A DNA stretch of 64,000 bases from the NCBI GenBank assembly GCA_944388405.1, contig CALXIQ010000024.1:100335-164334 (forward strand), read 5' to 3'. The stretch comes from an uncultured Ruminococcus sp. Lineage in GTDB: Bacteria; Bacillota; Clostridia; Oscillospirales; Ruminococcaceae. Position 1 is the first letter of the stretch. The number at the start of each line of letters is the position of its first letter. Positions 36,701 to 44,971 of the stretch are shown here, in pieces. Position numbers and translations under genes: made by a program. The notes under the pieces were generated by a model. That model made no database searches and was not told the origin of the DNA. It saw nothing but the letters and a program-made list of their open reading frames with translations.

Positions 36701-37783
36701 TCAGTCAAAATAACCCCTTGCAGCAAGAAGCTCAGCCAGCAAAACAGCTCCGCCTGCCGCTCCTCTCAGAGTGTTATGTGAAAGACATACAAATTTATAA
36801 TCGTACTGCGAATCCTCACGCAGTCTGCCTATTGAAACAGCCATGCCGCCCTCAAGATCTCTGTCAAGCTTAGGCTGCGGTCTGTCGTCCTCAGTAAAGT
36901 AGTTGAGGAACTGCTTAGGAGCAGAGGGTAGCTCAAGCTCCTGAGGAACCCCCTTGAAATTCTTCCACGCTTCAAGTATTTCCTCCTTGGAAGGCATGTT
37001 TTCAAAGGATACAAACACTGCTGCAGTGTGACCGTCAGAAACGGGAACTCTTAAGCACTGTGTGGTAATGGATGGAGAAGTGGCGTCAACAATTTTATCT
37101 CCTTCAATATGTCCCCAAATTTTAAGAGGCTCTTTCTCTGATTTTTCTTCCTCGCCGCCGATGTAAGGAATAACGTTGTCCACAATTTCAGGGAAGGTCT
37201 CAAAGGTTTTGCCTGCGCCTGAAATTGCCTGATATGTGCAGGCAAGGGCTTTTGTTACCTTGTATTTGTCCATAAGGGGAGCAAGCGCGGGAACATAGCT
37301 CTGGAGGGAGCAGTTGGATTTAACAGCAATAAAGCCTTTCTTTGTGCCCAGACGCTTTCTCTGAGCGTTTATGATTTCAATGTGCTCGGGATTAACCTCG
37401 GGAATAACCATGGGAACGTCGTCGGTGTGACGGTGTGCCGAGTTGTTGGAAACTACGGGACATTCAGCCTTTGCGTATTTTTCCTCCAAAGCTCTGATTT
37501 CGTCCTTCTTCATGTCTACGGCGCAGAAAACAAAGTCAACCATTGAAGCTATCTTTTCAACGTCCTCCTCTGCGTTCATAACGGTAAGCTCGCCGATAGC
37601 CTCCGGCATAGGGTCTGAAAGCTTCCACTTTCCCGCAACTGCATCTTTAAGCTTCTTACCTGCTGAACGGGGAGAAGCGGCTACGCATACAACGTTAAAC
37701 CACGGGTGTTTATCAAGAATGACAGAAAACCTCTGACCCACCATTCCTGTCGCGCCTATAATACCAACATTGAACTTTCTCAT
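36701..37783 (-). CDS. asd: Aspartate-semialdehyde dehydrogenase, archaeal/fungal-type
   Basis: Reduces aspartyl phosphate to aspartate semialdehyde. 360 residues with the GATGMVGQRF NADP loop and the catalytic cysteine in SNCSLQS. The NNSAHRHTDDVP segment and the extra length resemble the archaeal/fungal-type enzyme rather than the shorter standard bacterial Asd. AAAGGAG precedes the ATG. First gene behind the lysine riboswitch and its terminator. Confidence 0.95.
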   Translation of the reverse strand: MRKFNVGIIGATGMVGQRFSVILDKHPWFNVVCVAASPRSAGKKLKDAVAGKWKLSDPMPEAIGELTVMNAEEDVEKIASMVDFVFCAVDMKKDEIRALEEKYAKAECPVVSNNSAHRHTDDVPMVIPEVNPEHIEIINAQRKRLGTKKGFIAVKSNCSLQSYVPALAPLMDKYKVTKALACTYQAISGAGKTFETFPEIVDNVIPYIGGEEEKSEKEPLKIWGHIEGDKIVDATSPSITTQCLRVPVSDGHTAAVFVSFENMPSKEEILEAWKNFKGVPQELELPSAPKQFLNYFTEDDRPQPKLDRDLEGGMAVSIGRLREDSQYDYKFVCLSHNTLRGAAGGAVLLAELLAARGYFD

Positions 37784-37890
37784 TGCAAAATCTCCTTTTT
37801 AAATTAATATGCCGCCATGTGCATTATCACTAAAAAATACGTTGATTTCGATGTAATTTTGCACAAAACATAAAAGTTAAACAAACAATA

Positions 37891-37911
37891 AAAAAACTGG
37901 TTGAAAACCAG
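37891..37911 (-). terminator. Lysine riboswitch terminator
   Basis: On the minus strand CTGGTT-ttc-AACCAG is followed by T7 and ATT, between the aptamer and asd. Confidence 0.85.
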
Positions 37912-37959
37912 CTCATCATACAATATAATTAGAATGTTGACATATTTTTAATCATATGC

Positions 37960-38140
37960 CGATAGCACTCCATCATAAGTAATGATGACAACCGGAGTTC
38001 TGTTAAAACTACAGTCAGCAGTCAGGTTTCCCAAGCCTGTGCTTCGGCAGTCGCACCTTTCACATTTAAGAAAAAGCCTCGGGAAGCCGTGATGTCACAC
38101 ATCTCAAAAATGCTACTGATTTTGACCGCACCTCTATCTG
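37960..38140 (-). promoter_or_regulatory. Lysine riboswitch (L box)
   Basis: Read on the minus strand the L-box signatures appear in order: GATAGAGGTGCGG, GAAAGGTGCGACTGCCGAAG, AGGCTTGGGAAACCTG, GCTGACTG, CTCCGG, and GGAGTGCTATC closing the P1 stem (GATAG/CTATC). It precedes a terminator and the asd-dapA-dapB operon, so lysine should reduce transcription. Confidence 0.95.
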
Positions 38141-38149
38141 TTCTGTTTA

Positions 38150-38178
38150 ATCATAACAAATAATATGCCGTATGTCAA
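38150..38178 (-). promoter_or_regulatory. Promoter of the lysine operon
   Basis: On the minus strand TTGACA (complement 38173-38178), 17-nt spacer, TATGAT (complement 38150-38155), just upstream of the aptamer. Confidence 0.85.
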
Positions 38179-38295
38179 GACTATTAGCAGAAAAAATATT
38201 AATTTTTTGTAAAACAAACGATTTTCAGCGGAGCAGTTGATTATTATGGAAAATCAAGCTGCTTTGACTGCATAAAGAAAACGGAGATTGAAATT

Positions 38296-39339
38296 ATGCT
38301 GGATTTGAATAACATGAAAAAATCTGATTTCTACTACGACCTGCCCGAGGAGCTTATCGCTCAGACTCCCATAGAGCCGAGAAACGCCTCCCGCATGATG
38401 AAGATTGACCGCCAAAGCGGCGCAATCGAGCACAGCCATTTCTATAACTTATGTGATTACCTTAAAAAAGGTGATTTGCTGGTGCTTAACGACTCAAGGG
38501 TGCTGCCTGCCAGAATATACGGCGAAAAGGCTGATAACGGCACGTTTATTGAATTTCTGCTGCTGGAGCAGAAGGGCAACATGAAGTGGGAGATTCTCTG
38601 CCGCCCCGGTAAAAAAGCAAAGGCTGGAACAAAGTTTGTGTTCGGCGGCGGAAAGCTTTCGGCAGTTATAACCGACGTGTTGGAGGACGGCAACAGAATC
38701 GCCGAATTTCAGTGCGATGGAAGTTTTTTTGCCGCCCTTGACGAAATAGGTCAGATGCCTCTGCCGCCCTATATAAAGGAAAAGCTGAAAGACAAGGAGC
38801 GTTACCAGACGGTTTATTCCCATGAAATAGGCTCTTCCGCCGCCCCCACCGCAGGGCTTCACTTTACCAGAGAAATGCTTGCGGACATTGAATCTCGTGG
38901 GATAAATATTGCCTACGTTACCCTTCATGTGGGACTTGGCACCTTTCGCCCCGTTAAGGAGGAAAATGTCCTTGAACATAAGATGCACAGCGAGCATTAT
39001 GAAATCCTCGAGCGTACCGCAAAGCTTATCAATGAAACAAAAGCAAACGGAGGACGTGTAATAGCAGTTGGCACCACATCATGCCGAACCCTTGAAAGCG
39101 TCTCCGCCTTTTACAATGGGATAAAGCCATGCGAGGGGTATACGGATATTTTCATTTATCCCGGATTTGAATTTAAGGTGCTTGACGGCCTTATAACCAA
39201 TTTTCATCTTCCCGAAAGCACGCTGATAATGCTGGTATCGGCGTTTCTGGGATACGAAAACACCATGAACGCCTATAAAATCGCCGTTGAGGAAAAGTAC
39301 AGATTTTTTTCCTTTGGAGATTGTATGCTTATCATATAA
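38296..39339 (+). CDS. queA: tRNA preQ1(34) S-adenosylmethionine ribosyltransferase-isomerase
   Basis: Converts preQ1-tRNA to epoxyqueuosine-tRNA using SAM. 347 residues. Motifs: [15 protein letters not shown] at the start, [30 protein letters not shown]-like [12 protein letters not shown], and [17 protein letters not shown] lies 9 nt before the ATG. Divergent from the lysine operon. Functional partner of tgt at 24.7 kb though not linked. Confidence 0.97.
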   Translation: MLDLNNMKKSDFYYDLPEELIAQTPIEPRNASRMMKIDRQSGAIEHSHFYNLCDYLKKGDLLVLNDSRVLPARIYGEKADNGTFIEFLLLEQKGNMKWEILCRPGKKAKAGTKFVFGGGKLSAVITDVLEDGNRIAEFQCDGSFFAALDEIGQMPLPPYIKEKLKDKERYQTVYSHEIGSSAAPTAGLHFTREMLADIESRGINIAYVTLHVGLGTFRPVKEENVLEHKMHSEHYEILERTAKLINETKANGGRVIAVGTTSCRTLESVSAFYNGIKPCEGYTDIFIYPGFEFKVLDGLITNFHLPESTLIMLVSAFLGYENTMNAYKIAVEEKYRFFSFGDCMLII

Positions 39340-39378
39340 AAAAATGCAGGTAAGTTCAGTTGCTTACCTGCATTTTTT
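39339..39378. terminator. Bidirectional terminator
   Basis: AAAATGCAGGTAAG pairs with CTTACCTGCATTTT. T runs on both strands serve queA and the small minus-strand gene. Confidence 0.92.
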
Positions 39379-39387
39379 GCCGCCTTA

Positions 39388-39537
39388 TTAAATTCCGCAC
39401 TCGTCATAATCCTTCCACTTTTCATCGTGAGCCTTGTCGTCAAGATATTTGTAGACAAACAAAGCGGTAGAAGCTATAACCAGTAGTAATGTTCCCATAA
39501 TTGCCCAAAACGATTTTTTCTGTGAGTAGTTTGACAT
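39388..39537 (-). CDS. 49-residue single-pass membrane peptide
   Basis: A short gene on the minus strand: ATG at 39535-39537 with AAAGGA about 8 nt upstream, 49 codons, TAA at 39388-39390, and a strong terminator right after. The product has a charged start (SQKKS), one hydrophobic helix (about residues 10-29) and an acidic, aromatic tail ending YDECGI, likely cytoplasmic-to-outside with a free cysteine near the end. The ribosome-binding site, clean hydropathy and terminator make it credible. No function recognised. Confidence 0.72.
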   Translation of the reverse strand: MSNYSQKKSFWAIMGTLLLVIASTALFVYKYLDDKAHDEKWKDYDECGI

Positions 39538-39600
39538 AAAAAACATCCTTTCTTTTAAGCATATTTATTTCTTTAATTATACTACACACAGTCAAATATG

Positions 39601-40230
39601 TCAAATGAAATTTTCTGAATAAAAATGGAGAAATTCCTCTAAACACAGACCGCTTTTCTTGATGAACTCTGCCGCTTCGGAGCCCACGTATCTGTAATGC
39701 CACGGCTCGTAGTCATAGCCGGTGTAGTGCTCCTTCATTCTGGGATAGCGGAGAATAAACCCGTATTTGTGGGCATTTCGGCACAGCCAGCGGCCCTGTG
39801 GCGTTGTATAGAAATCATCCTCGGTATCAACCGCAGACGGTGTGGCAAAATCAACTGCAAGGCCGCAGTTGTGTTCGCTGTGACCTGATTTGGCAAGCGT
39901 TCGGGAGGTGTCGTTTACAGCATCGCTGTAACTCATACCCCGTCCCATTCTTTGTGATATGCTTTTTTCCCAGAGAAGCTGCTGATAGTCGCAGGAACGG
40001 TATGCAGACAGCACTTTTATTTTTATTCCGTCACGTTCGGCGTCCTTTAAAAGCAGGCGGCACTGTCTGCAAGCCTGACTTTCCAGTAGCTTGCCGCCCA
40101 CCTCTTCAAGGGTTATAGTTTTTTCAAAGCCGTCGGGAACGGCGCTAAGTTTGTCAACAAGCATCAGATAATCCATAATATCGCCCATATGCGTTTTAAA
40201 GTGCGGCTGTCGGGCTGTCCTCCCTTTCAT
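39601..40230 (-). CDS. VanY-like D,D-carboxypeptidase without an export signal
   Basis: Zinc peptidase of the M15B/VanY group, which trims the terminal D-Ala of peptidoglycan stems. Zinc and catalytic residues are present: SGHSEHNCGLAVDF (His and Asp) and EPWHYRYVG (Glu and His). 209 residues from the longest frame; internal ATGs at codons 15 and 19 are alternative starts and no option has an ideal ribosome-binding site, since AAAGGGAGG lies inside the first codons. No signal peptide or membrane helix is seen from any start. It sits divergently beside spoIIP. Confidence 0.82.
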   Translation of the reverse strand: MKGRTARQPHFKTHMGDIMDYLMLVDKLSAVPDGFEKTITLEEVGGKLLESQACRQCRLLLKDAERDGIKIKVLSAYRSCDYQQLLWEKSISQRMGRGMSYSDAVNDTSRTLAKSGHSEHNCGLAVDFATPSAVDTEDDFYTTPQGRWLCRNAHKYGFILRYPRMKEHYTGYDYEPWHYRYVGSEAAEFIKKSGLCLEEFLHFYSENFI

Positions 40231-40292
40231 AAATTATTTCGGCTTTACCCATAAGTTATCCGATTATATTATATGTCTTAGCTCCCGTTTAT

Positions 40293-40322
40293 GACATAGA
40301 TACAAGCTTTTTTTCATATAAT
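40293..40322 (+). promoter_or_regulatory. Candidate mother-cell sigma-E promoter of spoIIP
   Basis: GACATAGA (40293-40300) and CATATAAT (40315-40322) resemble sigma-E -35 and -10 elements at a plausible spacing. spoIIP is under sigma E in Bacillus. Confidence 0.4.
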
Positions 40323-40353
40323 TTATTGAAATAAAAAGGAAAGGACAGGTTAT

Positions 40354-41517
40354 ATGAATTTGAAATCAATCTGTATAAGGGCATTGTGCGTTATCATGAC
40401 AGTGGTTTTTATCCCGGTGGGAATCTGGGGCTGCGGAAGGGCTGCGCCTTATATTGAAAAGCTTGCTTCCGGCTCGGCAGGAATAACCATGGGGGATTAC
40501 AACACTTTCAGATACAGCGGGGATTCTCTTTCATCGGCGGAGGACATAGTTAAAAGCGTATTCGAACCTGTTTCCGTTACAAGACAAAGCGCCTGGGATA
40601 TTGACATGGCGCCTCAGGAGCTGGAAATTCCCAGCGAAAGCGGTGAAATTCCTGTGCCCAAACCCAGCGAGGAGGTTTTAAACGCTATTCCTTATCCCGA
40701 AAGTATGGAGAGCCACGACGGAGTTATTGAAAAGTACACCTATGGAGTATACAGCGGCGAGCAGTATTTTGACCTTGACGCAGGAGGACAGGTGAGAAAC
40801 TGCACTGACGTTTCAAACGAGGACTTGTATGCCGAAAGCCTTAAAGATGTGGAATTTCAGCTTGACCCCGATAGCGATGAACCACAGATACTTATATACC
40901 ACACCCACGCCACCGAAAGCTTTGAGCCATATTCAAGGGACTATTACGACAGCTCCTTTACCAGCAAGACCACGAATCCCGAAAAAAACATAGTTGCCGT
41001 TGGGGATAAAATCTGTGAGCAGCTTGATAAAGCGGGCATTAAATATATTCACGATACCCTTGTACACGATTATCCCAGCTACAACGGCTCATATCAGTCA
41101 AGCCGTGCCACAGTACAGGATATTTTGGAGGAGTATCCCTCTATAAAAATTGCCCTTGACATCCACCGTGACGGAATTGAAAGGGAGGACGGAACAAGGC
41201 TTGCTCCCGTAGCCGAAATAGACGGCAGGGAAGCGGCGCAGATAATGATAATTTCCGGCTGTGACGACGGCACAATGAATATGCCGAATTATATGCAGAA
41301 TTTCAGGTTTGCGTCTCTTTTGCAGTCCACAATTGAAACAATGCACAGCGGCATAACAAGACCGGTGCTTTTCGATTACCGCTTTTACAATCAGGACCTG
41401 ACCACAGGCTCTCTGCTTATCGAGGTGGGAAGTCACGGAAATTCCCTTGACCAGGTGCTTTACACAGGCGAACTGATAGGGGAGTCGCTGGTAGAGATAT
41501 TCAACACCCTTTCATAA
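40354..41517 (+). CDS. spoIIP: Stage II sporulation protein P
   Basis: Peptidoglycan amidase/endopeptidase that, with SpoIID, drives engulfment of the forespore. 387 residues: an N-terminal membrane segment (about 8-30), a variable linker, then the SpoIIP amidase domain (about 185-380) with YHTHATESF, LDIHRDGI and LLIEVGSHGN, which hold the predicted metal and catalytic residues. AAAGGA precedes the ATG. Monocistronic, ending in a branched structured terminator. Confidence 0.95.
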   Translation: MNLKSICIRALCVIMTVVFIPVGIWGCGRAAPYIEKLASGSAGITMGDYNTFRYSGDSLSSAEDIVKSVFEPVSVTRQSAWDIDMAPQELEIPSESGEIPVPKPSEEVLNAIPYPESMESHDGVIEKYTYGVYSGEQYFDLDAGGQVRNCTDVSNEDLYAESLKDVEFQLDPDSDEPQILIYHTHATESFEPYSRDYYDSSFTSKTTNPEKNIVAVGDKICEQLDKAGIKYIHDTLVHDYPSYNGSYQSSRATVQDILEEYPSIKIALDIHRDGIEREDGTRLAPVAEIDGREAAQIMIISGCDDGTMNMPNYMQNFRFASLLQSTIETMHSGITRPVLFDYRFYNQDLTTGSLLIEVGSHGNSLDQVLYTGELIGESLVEIFNTLS

Positions 41518-41599
41518 TAAAAAACAGGCGTCCTTGGAATGTTCCCAAAGACCTGAGTCGTCAGGTCGGTATGAGCACACCGGGTACGCCTGTTTTATA
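41518..41599. terminator. Branched (cloverleaf-like) bidirectional terminator
   Basis: Outer arms AAAACAGGCGT (41521-41531) and ACGCCTGTTTT (41586-41596). Inside are three further stems: TTGG/CCAA, GACCTGA/TCAGGTC with a GTCG loop, and CGGT/ACCG. It separates the converging spoIIP and pepF genes. Confidence 0.75.
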
Positions 41600-41610
41600 T
41601 ATTCGCAAAA

Positions 41611-43410
41611 TTATTTCATCAGATCTTCCGTTTCACCTATTAGCTCACCGAACAGCTTCAGAGCGTCTGCCACAGGCTTTGAAGAGGTCATAGCAACCCC
41701 TGCGCCTTTCAGCAGAGTAATAGGGTCTGCAGAGCATCCGCCGCTTAAAAATCCCAGATAATCCTTAACGGCAGGCTCGCCCTCCGTCAAAATACGCTGG
41801 GAAAGGGCTATTGCGGCAGCATATCCCGTCGCATACTGATAAACGTAATAGTTGTAATAGAAGTGGGGGATTCTTGCCCATTCAAGGTCAATTTCGTGGT
41901 CGATAACAACGTCGCTTCCGAAATAAAGCACATTAAGTTCTCTGTACAGCTTATTAAGACTTTCAGCGGTAAGTGTTTCACCCTGAGCCGTCAGCTCGTT
42001 GATTTTAAGCTCAAATTCGGCAAACATCGTCTGCCTGTACAGTGTAGTACGGAACTGCTCCAAGAAGTAATTAATAAGATAGGCCTTTTCCTTTTTGTCC
42101 TCGGTATTTTTCAGCAGATACTGCATAAGCAGCGCTTCGTTGCAGGTAGAGGCAACCTCAGCCACAAAGATAACATAATCGCTGTAGGCTATCGGCTGAT
42201 TTTTGTTTGAAAGATATGAGTGTATTGCATGACCCATTTCGTGAGCCAGCGTAAACATACAGTTGAGGGTGTCCTTGTGGTTGAGCAGAACATAAGGGTG
42301 AACTCTCGCTCCTGCGGAATATGCGCCGCTGGTTTTGCCCTCATTCTCGTAAACGTCAATCCACCGCTCGTTAAAACCTTTTTTCAGAATGGACAGATAA
42401 TCCTCTCCCATAGGCGCAAGGGCTTTCAGGACGGTTTCTTTGGCCTGTTCAAAGGTTATCTTTGCGTCAGCTCCGGCGACGATGGGGGTATACAAATCGT
42501 ACATGTGCAGCTCATCTACGCCCAGCAGCTTTTTACGCAGCTTGACGTAATCGTACATATAATGCATGTTATCGTGAACGGCAGAAATAAGGTTGTGATA
42601 AACCTCCTCGGGGACCTCAGTGCCATCAAGAGCGGCTGCAAGAGAAGATGGGTATTTTCTTGCTTTGGCGTAAAACTGAACTGCCTTTATCTGAGCTGCC
42701 AGAGTAGCGGCGCAGGTGTTTTTATAGCTGTCGTAGGTGTGGTACATTGCCTCAAACGCAGATTTACGCAAAACTCTGTCGGACGACTGCACAAGGGGAA
42801 TGTAACTTCCGTGAGTAACCTGATGAGCTTTGCCGTCTTTGTCAACGGCGTCGGGGAATTTCAAATCTGCATCGGAAAACATGGAATAGATGTTTTCGGG
42901 GGACTGGGACATATCACCTGCAAGCGCCAGTATTTTTTCCTCCTCGTCGGATAGAATGTGGGCTTTTTTGCGGCGTATTCTGTCAAGATTTTTTTTATAA
43001 AGCCTTAGCTCAGGTACAGCCTCATAAAAACCGCTAAGTTTATCCTCGTCGATTGAAATAAGCTCGGGCGTTTCAAAGCTTCCTGCGGAGTTTACCTGTA
43101 CGTAAGCGTTCATAAGCTGTCCTACCATCGCCTGATATACCGAATTTGCAGTATCCTCGTCGGATTTTCTCTGAGCATAGTTGGCAAGGCTATCGCACAG
43201 CACGCTTATATCGTCCGAAAGTCTCATAAATTCAAGGAGAGTTTCTCCGCTTTCGCCCAGCCTACCTTTATATTCAAGAATCTTTTTCGGCAGCGCCTGA
43301 AATTTCTTGAAATCCTCATTCCACGCTTGGTCGCTCGGATAAATATCCTCCAGTGCCCAGGTGTATTTCGGGTCAACCTCGCTTCTTTTTGGTATTCTCT
43401 TTTCGCTCAT
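41611..43410 (-). CDS. pepF: Oligoendopeptidase F (M3B)
   Basis: Zinc oligopeptidase that degrades peptides in the cytoplasm. 599 residues, the family length. The M3 zinc motif HEMGHAIHS and the later acidic ligand region ASTCNEALL are present, along with FYYNYYVYQYATGYAAA near the C-terminus. AAGGAG precedes the ATG. A good promoter is visible: TTGCAT, 17 nt, TATAAT on the minus strand. Confidence 0.96.
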   Translation of the reverse strand: MSEKRIPKRSEVDPKYTWALEDIYPSDQAWNEDFKKFQALPKKILEYKGRLGESGETLLEFMRLSDDISVLCDSLANYAQRKSDEDTANSVYQAMVGQLMNAYVQVNSAGSFETPELISIDEDKLSGFYEAVPELRLYKKNLDRIRRKKAHILSDEEEKILALAGDMSQSPENIYSMFSDADLKFPDAVDKDGKAHQVTHGSYIPLVQSSDRVLRKSAFEAMYHTYDSYKNTCAATLAAQIKAVQFYAKARKYPSSLAAALDGTEVPEEVYHNLISAVHDNMHYMYDYVKLRKKLLGVDELHMYDLYTPIVAGADAKITFEQAKETVLKALAPMGEDYLSILKKGFNERWIDVYENEGKTSGAYSAGARVHPYVLLNHKDTLNCMFTLAHEMGHAIHSYLSNKNQPIAYSDYVIFVAEVASTCNEALLMQYLLKNTEDKKEKAYLINYFLEQFRTTLYRQTMFAEFELKINELTAQGETLTAESLNKLYRELNVLYFGSDVVIDHEIDLEWARIPHFYYNYYVYQYATGYAAAIALSQRILTEGEPAVKDYLGFLSGGCSADPITLLKGAGVAMTSSKPVADALKLFGELIGETEDLMK

Positions 43411-43460
43411 TGTTATCGCTCCTTATTTTTTATACTATTCTAAGTTAATCTTTGTTAATT

Positions 43461-43489
43461 ATTATACCACAACAAGTGGGGATATGCAA
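43461..43489 (-). promoter_or_regulatory. Promoter of pepF
   Basis: Minus strand TTGCAT (complement 43484-43489), 17-nt spacer, TATAAT (complement 43461-43466). Confidence 0.72.
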
Positions 43490-43528
43490 TAGAAAAAGCT
43501 ACAATGTGCAAAAAGCATAACTATCGAC

Positions 43529-43568
43529 AAAAAAGCGGAGCGTATTATGATTCATAAAACGTTCCGCT
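43529..43568 (-). terminator. Terminator of the ftsEX-M23 cluster
   Basis: Minus strand AGCGGAACGT pairs with ACGCTCCGCT (one mismatch), followed by T6. Confidence 0.88.
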
Positions 43569-43582
43569 GAAATGTGTTTAAT

Positions 43583-44911
43583 TTATAAGCCGATAGAAAC
43601 ATAAGCTGCCGGGTTAAGATAATAGCCCTGATAGCGAATTTCAAAATGCAAATGATCGCCCGTGGAGTAGCCGGTTGAACCCATATGTCCGATAACCTCG
43701 CCTTTGGTAATGGTATCTCCCACCGAAACATCAACAGAGGTGAGGTGTCCGTACAGCGAGATAAATTCGTTGCCATGGTCTATGATTATAAAGTTACCGT
43801 AACCTCCGCCACAGCCGCAGGACGCTGATTTACCGTAATCGTGAGGGCAGGTGGTGTTGATTCGTATGACCTTACCGCTTTCGGTGGCGCACACATCAGT
43901 GCCTTTAGAACCGGGAATATCCATGCCGTTGTGATAGCTGCCCCAGCGTTCTCCTACGCCGGAGGATACATAATAGTTACCTGGAACGGGCCAGGTAAAG
44001 TTGTAAAGACATTCGTCCTCCGAAATCTCCTCGCCGTCCTCAATGCGCTGATCTATCGAGTCGTGCAGTAGCTCAAGTGCGGCGTTTGCCGAAAGCTCCG
44101 CTGCTTGACGCAGCGTTTCGTCCGATGAGTTTCCGTAGCTGGATTTCAGTATGTCGGACAAGTCCGTTTCAAACTGTTGACGTTCCTCTATGTAAGCCAG
44201 GTTTTGTTGCTCAAGCTCCAGCATTTGCTCTTCAAGCTTCCTTTGCGCCTCCTCGCTTGACTCATACAGCTCGTCAAGCTCCTCACGCTGACTTTCAAGC
44301 TCTTCATACTGAGCGTCGTATTCCTCCTGTTGTTCTTCTAACTCCGCCAAAGCCGCTTCGTATTCCTCTTTTGCGGCAACAAGGTCGTCAATCATCTGAT
44401 TATCATGCTCGGCAACCCGCTTGACCAGCTCCATTCGCATAAGCACGTCGTAAAAATCGCTGGAGTTAAGAATAACATTTGTGTAGGATTCGTCCCCCGC
44501 CAGATACAAAGCCCTTAACCGCTGCATGAAATCGTCTATGCCCTGGTCTATTTCCTCCTTTTTATCGGAGATAAGCCGCTTGTTTGTGTTTATCTCTATT
44601 TCAAGCTGTGTCATATAGGAGTTTAAAACTTCTATCTTTTCGTTTACGGAGTCTATTTTTTTCAGAATAGCTTCCTGCTTCTCCTGTTCCTTTTCGATGT
44701 CGTCCTCAGCAGCTTTTATTTCATCGTCAAGTCTTGCCTGTTCCTCTGAGATTTCCTTTAATCTGTCGGCATAGGACGTTATATCAAATGATCCCGATTC
44801 GGCTTTTGTGATTATTGCAGGCTGAGTAAAGCTGTCGGAAAAAAGACCGAATCCCAGCGCAACCGCCGCCGCAAACGCAGCAACACGTTTGCAAAATTTC
44901 ATTTTGACCAT
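43583..44911 (-). CDS. Coiled-coil LytM/M23 peptidoglycan hydrolase (second paralogue)
   Basis: 442 residues: signal peptide (about 1-35), a long coiled coil (about 40-270, rich in Glu/Gln/Lys with a helical hairpin), then a C-terminal M23 LytM domain. Zinc ligands are intact: HNGMDIPG (HxxxD) and GDHLHFEIR (HxH), so it should be active. A cysteine-rich loop CPHDYGK...CGCGGGYG sits inside the domain. The start is the ATG 11 nt after AAAGGAG. Adjacent to a close paralogue and downstream of ftsEX, the arrangement of EnvC/PcsB-type hydrolases activated by FtsEX at the septum. Confidence 0.9.
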   Translation of the reverse strand: MVKMKFCKRVAAFAAAVALGFGLFSDSFTQPAIITKAESGSFDITSYADRLKEISEEQARLDDEIKAAEDDIEKEQEKQEAILKKIDSVNEKIEVLNSYMTQLEIEINTNKRLISDKKEEIDQGIDDFMQRLRALYLAGDESYTNVILNSSDFYDVLMRMELVKRVAEHDNQMIDDLVAAKEEYEAALAELEEQQEEYDAQYEELESQREELDELYESSEEAQRKLEEQMLELEQQNLAYIEERQQFETDLSDILKSSYGNSSDETLRQAAELSANAALELLHDSIDQRIEDGEEISEDECLYNFTWPVPGNYYVSSGVGERWGSYHNGMDIPGSKGTDVCATESGKVIRINTTCPHDYGKSASCGCGGGYGNFIIIDHGNEFISLYGHLTSVDVSVGDTITKGEVIGHMGSTGYSTGDHLHFEIRYQGYYLNPAAYVSIGL

Positions 44912-44971
44912 GAGAATACAAACTCCTTTGCAATATATAAACCCTGCGTTGCCAGCAGGGCTTATTTTCAT

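Noticed and set aside
41518..41599. tRNA gene
   Set aside because: Cloverleaf-like stems are present but there is no T-loop sequence, the anticodon arm would be a 7-bp stem with a 4-nt loop, and the outer arms end in terminator T runs.
42220..42954. 244-codon plus-strand frame
   Set aside because: Antisense shadow of pepF, which has clear M3 peptidase motifs.
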